From the NCBI GenBank assembly GCA_003695725.1, contig RFHX01000015.1, forward strand, positions 1 through 6,502: a stretch of DNA of 6,502 nucleotides, written 5' to 3'. This stretch comes from J061 sp003695725 [NCBI: Candidatus Schekmanbacteria bacterium]. GTDB lineage: Bacteria > Schekmanbacteria > GWA2-38-11. A program made the translations under genes and the position numbers. The notes under the pieces are model-generated. The model ran no database searches. It saw only the letters and a program-made list of their open reading frames with translations, and was not told the origin of the DNA. How positions within the stretch are numbered: position 1 is the stretch's first letter; each line of letters opens with the position of its first letter. Below are positions 1-5,759 of this stretch, piece by piece.

Positions 1-1
1 A

Positions 2-295
2 TTTATCCGTCACCCTGCGGCTGGTGTTGACATTGGAGCAATTGGCGGCGGACATTCCAGTCTTGCTCAGCTGAATTCTATTGCAAATCCTGTGAGAGTG
101 ATGGATCCTGATGGTTCTTGGACAGCTGGAGCATATGATGGCAATGAGACGCCGACCTGTCTTACCTGCCACAGAGCTCATGGTAATGGCAACTCCTTTG
201 GTCTCATCTTCCAAGCAGGAACATCTGCTGTAACGGAAGATGGTGATGGGTCAAGTATAAAAGACCTTTGCGCAAACTGCCATGTGCAGGGTTAA
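2..295 (+). CDS. Multiheme c-type cytochrome, C-terminal 97 residues (5' end outside window)
   Basis: The frame is open from the window edge, so the gene begins upstream and only its tail is seen. Two CXXCH heme sites are visible: CLTCH at visible residues 53-57 and CANCH at 90-94, three residues from the end. The tail follows the same plan as the two downstream cytochromes: an RHP motif near the edge, a variable stretch, then CxxCH-[RK]-A-H-G with a following N/S-F-x-L, an acidic linker, and a last CxxCH almost at the C-terminus. This marks it as a paralog of the cytochromes at 406 and 1813. By family analogy it should be exported and carry covalently attached hemes in the periplasm or beyond. 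An internal ATG at 101 or GTG at 92 is not a sensible start, because the conserved RHP lies upstream. Total heme number is unknown. Confidence 0.9.
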   Translation, partial: FIRHPAAGVDIGAIGGGHSSLAQLNSIANPVRVMDPDGSWTAGAYDGNETPTCLTCHRAHGNGNSFGLIFQAGTSAVTEDGDGSSIKDLCANCHVQG

Positions 296-308
296 TTAGC
301 TGAATGCT

Positions 309-341
309 GTGAGAGGGGGATTACCCCCTCTCACTTTTTTT
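309..341 (+). terminator. Rho-independent terminator after the first cytochrome
   Basis: A perfect 11-bp stem (GTGAGAGGGGG at 309-319 pairing with CCCCCTCTCAC at 324-334) closes a 4-nt loop ATTA and is followed at once by seven T (335-341). It lies 14 bp after the stop codon of the upstream cytochrome. The stem is long and GC-rich, so it should end transcription efficiently and separate that gene from the next. Confidence 0.93.
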
Positions 342-392
342 AATAAATTGAAGGGATTAGAAAGAGTTGAGAATAAGAGAGGAGAGAGATAC

Positions 393-401
393 GGAGGTGA
401 T
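393..401 (+). promoter_or_regulatory. Near-perfect Shine-Dalgarno that sets the start of the 7-heme cytochrome
   Basis: GGAGGTGAT is fully complementary to the 3' end of bacterial 16S rRNA. The GGAGG core ends 8 nt before the ATG at 406. This decides against the in-frame TTG at 367, which would add 13 charged residues in front of an otherwise typical signal peptide. No convincing -35/-10 pair was found in the 342-392 leader. Confidence 0.88.
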
Positions 402-405
402 AGAG

Positions 406-1539
406 ATGAGAAAGAAGATAATATTTAGCGGATTAATAGTATTGTTATATATAATGGTATTGCCTCTTTGGACATATGCGGCAAATACCTCTGTTGTCTC
501 TCAGCGCATTCACAGGATTTATAATCCAAAAAAGAAGTTGGGTTTTTCTGGTGGGAGTTTTAGAGCGATGGGGGCGCAAGGTGGCAGTATGACAGGGACA
601 TACCATAATGGAGACCAGCTTATATGCACTGATTGCCACATAATGCATGCGAGTATGCAGCACAACTATGCAGGTGGGACAGGTCCTGAAGGGAATATAT
701 CGAGTTTTCCATACAGCGGCACGCCGAATCAGAAGCTTTTGAAGGAGTCTGGGATAGGGCTTTGTGTAAGCTGTCACGATGGTAAATCTGGGATACCTGA
801 TGTAATAGGGGCTGACAGCAATGGTTTAACGGAGAGGTCAGCAGGGAAGTTTGATAATGTAGATGTATTGAATTATAAGGGGCACAATTTGAAGAGCAAT
901 CCTGGAGATCTTTGCACGCGTTGTCATTTTGGAGGAGATATGAGCACAGCAGGAGTTGAATGTATAGAATGTCATGATCAGCATGGGAATTTGAATTATC
1001 GCAATTTGAGGTGGGCGTCAGATCCCGGGAATGAGCCTGACATAAGGGCCTTTATACAGACAGGAGCGACAGGGTTGCAGCGCTATGAGAAGGCAAATGT
1101 TGGTTATGGAGCACCTGCTTCAGGAGACAATAGTTGGCGCGAGGTTACAAATATATGTATAGATTGTCATCATGCCTTTATGGATAGTAGTGATCATTAT
1201 TATACGCAGAGCAATGGTATGTGGGTAAAGCATCCTGGGACGAACAGTGAATGGGGAGCATATGCACCGATAGATGCGGCAGGAGCGAATACAGATCCTG
1301 CGCATTGGGTAGATGGGACAGGTTCAGGATTTGATATACCGCGATTGCCCTTCATTGTTGAAGGTGCTACTGATTTTGCAACAGCTACGACAGTAGCGAC
1401 AGACAATAATGTGTTTTGTTTAACCTGTCATAAAGCCCATGGTTCGGATAATTCATTCTCTTTGAGATGGGATGTAGATACAGAATCTGTCTTCAGCAAG
1501 GGTTGCAGACAATGCCATAACAATGTGGATAACCAGTAG
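406..1539 (+). CDS. Exported heptaheme c-type cytochrome (doubled-CXXCH type)
   Basis: A 377-residue protein. Residues 1-25 form a signal peptide (basic MRKK, hydrophobic core, TYA before the probable cleavage site). There is no lipobox, so the protein should be soluble in the periplasm or secreted. Seven CXXCH motifs lie at C74, C120, C170, C186, C251, C338 and C367. Eleven other histidines, several just after a motif (CHIMH, CHDQH, CHH, CHKAH), are more than enough for bis-His ligation. The CHDGK...PDV..GA stretch after the second heme and the CHKAHGSD near the end match the paralog at 1813. The third motif (CTRCH) has no counterpart there. The gene sits alone between two terminators. Its codon use differs from its neighbour: 17 of 20 isoleucines are ATA. 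Likely role is electron transfer; redox partner and exact location are unknown. Confidence 0.93.
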   Translation: MRKKIIFSGLIVLLYIMVLPLWTYAANTSVVSQRIHRIYNPKKKLGFSGGSFRAMGAQGGSMTGTYHNGDQLICTDCHIMHASMQHNYAGGTGPEGNISSFPYSGTPNQKLLKESGIGLCVSCHDGKSGIPDVIGADSNGLTERSAGKFDNVDVLNYKGHNLKSNPGDLCTRCHFGGDMSTAGVECIECHDQHGNLNYRNLRWASDPGNEPDIRAFIQTGATGLQRYEKANVGYGAPASGDNSWREVTNICIDCHHAFMDSSDHYYTQSNGMWVKHPGTNSEWGAYAPIDAAGANTDPAHWVDGTGSGFDIPRLPFIVEGATDFATATTVATDNNVFCLTCHKAHGSDNSFSLRWDVDTESVFSKGCRQCHNNVDNQ

Positions 1540-1649
1540 GGTTTGAGTAAATGAGCGGCTCCCTTAGAATTAAGAGATTTCGATATTTTGAGGAATATAA
1601 ATTTTCAAAAGGAAGATATTCTGAAAAAGAATTTCTACCCTTCAATAGT

Positions 1650-1693
1650 AAAGAGGGGACAAGGGAAAATATCTTTTGATTCCCCTCTTTTTT
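1650..1693 (+). terminator. Long bipartite hairpin terminator after the heptaheme cytochrome
   Basis: AAAGAGGGGA (1650-1659) pairs with TCCCCTCTTT (1681-1690). Above it, CAAGGGA (1660-1666) pairs with TCTTTTG (1672-1678), including two G-T pairs. The apical loop is 5 nt, and a 2-nt bulge (1679-1680) lies between the two helices. A T run at 1688-1693 follows. It is 110 bp after the stop codon, with no visible gene in between. It interrupts the in-frame upstream extension of the next cytochrome, so that extension is unlikely to be translated. Confidence 0.85.
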
Positions 1694-1770
1694 GGAAAAA
1701 AAATATCCCTTTTTATTCTCTTCTTTTACTAATAACTACTTGTTTTTTCTATTTTTTTTTGATTTATCTA

Positions 1771-1796
1771 TTGTTAATTAAGAAAAGAATTATAAT
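1771..1796 (+). promoter_or_regulatory. Possible promoter for the downstream operon
   Basis: A consensus -10 TATAAT lies at 1791-1796 in a very AT-rich stretch after the terminator, with nine T at 1752-1760 upstream. The best -35-like hexamer, TTGTTA at 1771-1776, is only 14 bp away, which is too short for a standard sigma-70 promoter. A start about 7 nt after the -10 would leave a leader of only about 10-20 nt before the cytochrome start. The terminator upstream means a promoter is expected here, but this assignment is weak; AT-rich DNA easily yields TATAAT by chance. Confidence 0.3.
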
Positions 1797-1812
1797 TCCG
1801 AAAATTCGTTTT

Positions 1813-2856
1813 ATGGCGATGATGCAAAAAAAATTTTTTCACTTTTTGGTAGTTATTATTGTTTTTTCATTTCCAAATATATCATTTGGAGGAGATTACC
1901 ACACTTTTTCGACTCTTGTATGTTCAGATTGTCATGTGATGCATGGGTCAAAGACTCATCTCTATGACGGCACATCAGGGCCTGATACAACAATTGGAGG
2001 GCTTGCGCCCTATAATATGCTTTTAAAGAATAATGAAAATGAGCTTTGTTTGTCCTGCCATGACGGAAAGGCAAATGCTCCTGATGTCAGAGGGGCAAAT
2101 ACAAATAGTTATATAAGAGCGGCAGGAGCAATAAATGTGCTTGGCGACTCAGGGACATATGGTGAAAATAAAGGGCATACACTGGGAATTACATCTCCTC
2201 CACCCGGAGGCACCTGGACAGGCAATTCATCTGAAGGTTTGAAATGCAGTCATTGTCATAATGTCCATGGAAATAATTTTTATAGAAACCTTGTCAAAAG
2301 TCCCGGTAATGCGACTGGAAAAAAAGTTACCTATTCGACTGGTAGCGGATATGGAGGCACTGAAGCAATCCAACAAATATCTACTTCCCCAATGAGTACC
2401 CATTATGGTGCTAATAATATTTATTATAGACAAACTGCTGTGGGAACTACTGACTTTGGACTTTCAGAATGGTGCTCGGGATGTCATGAGAGCATTCATG
2501 GTCAGGGAGGAAGCGGGAATATGGGTGGATCAGCTTCAGGAGACACTTCTTCAGCAGGTGATGAATGGCTTCGTCATCCAACGAGGGATGTTACAATGTC
2601 AGAGGGAGTAACCAATAAACACATTGATTCAAATCATTGGTTTTCATCTCTTTCGTCAAGGGTGCCTGTAGTTTCTCCTTCAGGAATAATTCCCGGTTCT
2701 TCTACAGGAAGCGACAATGAGGTTTTTTGTGGAAGCTGTCATAAAGCTCATGGTTCAGATAAAAAATTTGGTCTTTTGTATGATGATGATTCAACTTCAT
2801 CTTTGGAGGATGGTACATCGATGATGCAAACCTGTCAACAGTGCCATTACAAATAG
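1813..2856 (+). CDS. Exported hexaheme c-type cytochrome, paralog of the heptaheme gene
   Basis: A 347-residue protein from the ATG at 1813; ATGs at 1819 and 1822 are equally possible, and none has a clear Shine-Dalgarno. The frame stays open back to a TTG at 1588, but that extension crosses the terminator at 1650-1693 and adds a second hydrophobic block, so I reject it. Residues 1-26 form a signal peptide (KK, hydrophobic core, SFG before the probable cut). Six CXXCH motifs lie at C37, C79, C145, C221, C306 and C341. The order and flanks match the heptaheme paralog: CSDCHVMHGS, CHDGKANAPDVRGA, an RHP between the fourth and fifth sites, CHKAHGSD, and a terminal CQQCH. The paralog's third heme is replaced here by a Pro/Gly-rich loop (TSPPPGGTW). 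Thirty-one bases separate it from the next cytochrome, so it probably leads the operon. Its role is electron transfer by inference. Confidence 0.91.
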   Translation: MAMMQKKFFHFLVVIIVFSFPNISFGGDYHTFSTLVCSDCHVMHGSKTHLYDGTSGPDTTIGGLAPYNMLLKNNENELCLSCHDGKANAPDVRGANTNSYIRAAGAINVLGDSGTYGENKGHTLGITSPPPGGTWTGNSSEGLKCSHCHNVHGNNFYRNLVKSPGNATGKKVTYSTGSGYGGTEAIQQISTSPMSTHYGANNIYYRQTAVGTTDFGLSEWCSGCHESIHGQGGSGNMGGSASGDTSSAGDEWLRHPTRDVTMSEGVTNKHIDSNHWFSSLSSRVPVVSPSGIIPGSSTGSDNEVFCGSCHKAHGSDKKFGLLYDDDSTSSLEDGTSMMQTCQQCHYK

Positions 2857-2887
2857 AAATTAAGGAATCTTTGAGAGGCGAAAAAAG

Positions 2888-4300
2888 ATGGATTATAAGA
2901 TGTTAAAAAGAATATTGATCCTATTTATTTTTCAAATTGCTATTATTTTACCGTTATATATAGCACAAGCAGGGGGTGTATATACTCAAACTAAACATGG
3001 CGATTCATCAACAGGTGTTTTGAGAGATAATTCCATTGAAAGGGCAGATTGCCGGCAATGTCATATTGAGCACAGTGCTGGTGGTACGCCGAACACTTAT
3101 GCGCTTTTTGCTCCCAATACGAATGGTCTTTGTTTTACAACATCAGGAACCAGTCCTTGCCACAATTCCGCAAGCTCCTTGGGTATATTTCAGGGCTCGG
3201 TAAAATATGGAGATTCTTCTCATGCAACAGATTCCCAGGTTGTTTGGCCAGGACCTAATCCTTCGGCAAGACCTGCAAGCGATAGCGGAAAATGTGTAAA
3301 TTGTCATTCACCTCACGGTTATGAAGATGGGAATGGCCTTATCCCTTCACAATTGATAAAGAGAGAAGAAAATCTCTGCCTTACCTGTCATGATTCGAAT
3401 GGTCCTGCTTCCACTGACATTCAAACAGATATTTCAAAAACATATCGTCATCCTGCTTCAGATTACACCGGACGACATTCAGAAGATGAAGATGGGACTG
3501 CTTCAAATTATGGTACTTCTCCTTCAAATAACAGGCATGCGGAATGCGTAGATTGCCACAACCCTCATATAGCAGCAGCAGACACTTCACCTCCCTCAGC
3601 ACCGACTATGCCTTTGTCTTTGAAGGGTGTGGGGAGAGTCAAGGTAAGCAACGGAAGTGCAGGCACTACTCCTTCATTTACATATGTTTCTCCATCAAAT
3701 AATTCAACACCCTTAAGGGAGTATCAGATATGTTTTAAATGTCATTCTTCATGGACTTCTCAGCCATCAGGACAGCCGGATTTATCAGTTAAATTTAATA
3801 CAAATAATCCATCATACCATCCTGTGGAGGCACAGGGGAAAAACTTGAATATCAATCCTAATGCATTTGTCAATGGATGGTCAGACACAGACTTGATGTA
3901 TTGTTCAGATTGTCATGGAAGCGACAGCGGTACAGCTAATGGTCCTCACGGTTCGACATATAATTTTATATTGAAAAATAATTATGTTCAAAGCACGGCA
4001 AAAAGGACAATGTCGTCCAACGAAATATGCTTCAACTGCCATCGTTATGATACTTACGGCAATCCAAATTCAAGTAAAACCGTTAGAAAATACAGCCGCT
4101 TCGAAAAACATCATGAGCATATCAAGAAACAATATACCTGTTATAACTGTCACGACAGTCATGGTTCTACTGAAAAGCCACATCTTATTGTAACTGGCAG
4201 AAATCCGGGTGTAATAGACTATAATGAAACACAAAACGGAGGTTCATGCCGGCCGACATGCCATGGGTGGGAAAGCTACAATGTTACATATCCAAGGTAA
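2888..4300 (+). CDS. Exported multiheme c-type cytochrome with 8 canonical and 2 variant heme sites
   Basis: A 470-residue protein. The ATG at 2888 has GAGAGG 9 nt upstream; the ATG at 2900 is less well placed. The signal peptide ends around AQA/GG (residues 26-28), with no lipobox. Canonical CXXCH motifs start at C55, C136, C164, C220, C282, C339, C381 and C418. Two variants may also bind heme: CX8CH at C82-H92 (following NGL, exactly where NLCxxCH occurs elsewhere in the protein) and CX3CH at C454-H459, 11 residues from the end. The N-terminal HGD...RADCRQCHxEH, the CSDCHGSDSG...GPHGS segment and the terminal CxxxCHG resemble, from memory, large Geobacter-type cytochromes. A basic, histidine-rich run (KHHEHIKK, around residues 407-414) precedes the last canonical motif and may supply axial ligands. 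It is not closely related to the two upstream paralogs. Likely function is a multiheme electron wire in the periplasm or at the cell surface. Confidence 0.93.
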   Translation: MDYKMLKRILILFIFQIAIILPLYIAQAGGVYTQTKHGDSSTGVLRDNSIERADCRQCHIEHSAGGTPNTYALFAPNTNGLCFTTSGTSPCHNSASSLGIFQGSVKYGDSSHATDSQVVWPGPNPSARPASDSGKCVNCHSPHGYEDGNGLIPSQLIKREENLCLTCHDSNGPASTDIQTDISKTYRHPASDYTGRHSEDEDGTASNYGTSPSNNRHAECVDCHNPHIAAADTSPPSAPTMPLSLKGVGRVKVSNGSAGTTPSFTYVSPSNNSTPLREYQICFKCHSSWTSQPSGQPDLSVKFNTNNPSYHPVEAQGKNLNINPNAFVNGWSDTDLMYCSDCHGSDSGTANGPHGSTYNFILKNNYVQSTAKRTMSSNEICFNCHRYDTYGNPNSSKTVRKYSRFEKHHEHIKKQYTCYNCHDSHGSTEKPHLIVTGRNPGVIDYNETQNGGSCRPTCHGWESYNVTYPR

Positions 4301-5756
4301 GAGAAAGAAAAATCAACTGGCTAATTTACCCCTTCTTTTCGTAGCTTTATTTTTCCTCTTTTTCAACACCATTGCTTGTGAGCAAATCATAACTTCTGTA
4401 AAAGAAACACAGAAAAAAGTAAAAATATCAAAAAATAGAGGAAAAGTAATTGTCTATTTTAACGGCGCAGAAAGGACAGGTATCAATCTTACTATAACTA
4501 TTGATAATATAAGGATTAAATCAGAAAAAGGGGAGTGGATAAGAGTAAGCGAAAAAAGATTTCAAATCAACTCGATCAGAACAACAGGAGAACAGGTCCA
4601 AATAGGTGAGATTTTTGCAGATGCAGGGAAATATAGAGGAATGGAATTGACAATCACAGATGCAATACTTGTTGAAGATGGCAAAGAGAAGAAACTGCTA
4701 ACGGATGGGCAGAAGAAGATAGTTTTTATTGATTTCGATTTTGGTGTATATCCTGAAATGAATACACCGCTTTTTATTGATTGGGACCCGATCCGTTCTG
4801 TCAAGGTTAACTATATCTTCGAGCCGGTTTTTAAATTATCTACAAAGAAATTTGAAATAAGGGGAGTTATGACTTATGTGTCTAATGAAGATTCAGGAAA
4901 TATCTCTTTAATTGATAGAGCATTGCGGAGGGTCGTATCTGTAATCGAAGTAGAAGAAGGACCTAAGGGATTGGTGGCATCTCCTGATGGAACAAGGATT
5001 TTTGTGGCAAATTCACGTTCTGACAGCGTTTCTGTTATTGATACTAATTCAAATAGGGTTCTCCAGCACATAAATCTTGAATCAGGTTCAGGGCCTGAAG
5101 AAATTTCCATTTTGCCTGATGGAAGCAAACTTTATATTGTGAATTATAAGAGCAACTCTGTATCTGTTGTTAATGCCCGCAGTTTTCAGCTTTTGAGGAC
5201 TATTCCTGTCGGTGTTTCTCCTATTGCTCTTGACATTGATTCGCGCGGTAGAAGGGTTTATGTAGCAAATAGCAGGTCAAATGATGTAAGTGTAATAGAT
5301 GCATTGACTGATTCAATCATAGCATCATCCATTCCAGTTGATTCTTATCCAAGAGATATAATTGTAGACCAAAATAACGGGAATGTGTATGTTGCATGTT
5401 ACAATTCGAATAATATTGATGTAATATCTCCTTCAACACTTTCCGTTGAAAAAAGGCTAAATACAGGAAATTCTGTCGTAGCTATTGTAGAAGATAGAAG
5501 GAGGCCTTTTATTATTTATTTCTTTCAGCAGTATCCTAATAGGATTGTGCAGTTTGATACAAACTCGAATCTAACTATTCATACCTTACGAATTAGAGGG
5601 TTTGTCAGAAATTTGAAGATAGATGAGGATAGGGGCAAGATATATGCCGTAATGCAAAATGAGAATAAAGTGGCAGTCATAGATAAGCTTTCAAGAGTTG
5701 TTGAATGGAAAGCGGAAGTGGGCAAAAAACCTTATGATGTGCTTATTTTAAGATAA
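4281..5756 (+). CDS. Predicted lipoprotein: N-terminal beta-rich (DUF4382-like) domain plus seven-bladed YVTN beta-propeller
   Basis: A 491-residue protein from the ATG at 4281, overlapping the upstream cytochrome by 20 nt. An ATG at 4224 is in frame, but it would bury the signal peptide behind 19 more residues. The leader has a basic run (KRKK, 7-10), a hydrophobic core (16-28) and a lipobox-like TIA-C33. Glu follows the Cys, compatible with outer-membrane sorting. Residues about 45-190 form a beta-rich domain whose EIFADAGKYRGMELTITDA segment recalls DUF4382; this match is tentative. From residue 197 to the end I can lay out seven repeats of about 40 residues, each with [IV]-[YF]-V-[AV]-N, S-x-[SD]-V-S-V-[IV]-D and a following P-x-x-[IL] turn. 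Repeats 5 and 6 are the most degenerate. No heme motif, metal site or catalytic residue is visible. Such propellers usually bind proteins or ligands. Here it may scaffold the cytochromes or barrel. Confidence 0.88.
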   Translation: MLHIQGKRKKNQLANLPLLFVALFFLFFNTIACEQIITSVKETQKKVKISKNRGKVIVYFNGAERTGINLTITIDNIRIKSEKGEWIRVSEKRFQINSIRTTGEQVQIGEIFADAGKYRGMELTITDAILVEDGKEKKLLTDGQKKIVFIDFDFGVYPEMNTPLFIDWDPIRSVKVNYIFEPVFKLSTKKFEIRGVMTYVSNEDSGNISLIDRALRRVVSVIEVEEGPKGLVASPDGTRIFVANSRSDSVSVIDTNSNRVLQHINLESGSGPEEISILPDGSKLYIVNYKSNSVSVVNARSFQLLRTIPVGVSPIALDIDSRGRRVYVANSRSNDVSVIDALTDSIIASSIPVDSYPRDIIVDQNNGNVYVACYNSNNIDVISPSTLSVEKRLNTGNSVVAIVEDRRRPFIIYFFQQYPNRIVQFDTNSNLTIHTLRIRGFVRNLKIDEDRGKIYAVMQNENKVAVIDKLSRVVEWKAEVGKKPYDVLILR

Positions 5757-5759
5757 AAT

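Noticed and set aside
342-392. Possible promoter (TTGAAG at 348) before the heptaheme cytochrome
   Set aside because: No acceptable -10 hexamer lies at the right distance; a promoter is expected here but cannot be placed.
445-777. Minus-strand open frame of 110 codons opposite the heptaheme cytochrome
   Set aside because: It lies wholly opposite a gene with clear heme motifs and signal peptide, has a basic, low-sense composition and no recognisable domain.
1540-1649. Possible small gene or RNA between the heptaheme cytochrome and its terminator
   Set aside because: There is no start with a ribosome binding site, and only a weak inverted repeat (TTTTGA/TCAAAA at 1586-1609); it is read as a 3' untranslated region.
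2405-2611. Plus-strand open frame inside the hexaheme cytochrome in another frame
   Set aside because: It overlaps a coding region with conserved heme motifs, and its product has no recognisable features.
4562-5128. Minus-strand open frames opposite the propeller gene
   Set aside because: The + strand carries regular propeller repeats here; the antisense frames only mirror the repeat composition.
4869-5753. DNA-level tandem repeat in the propeller region
   Set aside because: The repeat is visible only in the protein; the DNA copies are too diverged to be a nucleotide repeat.
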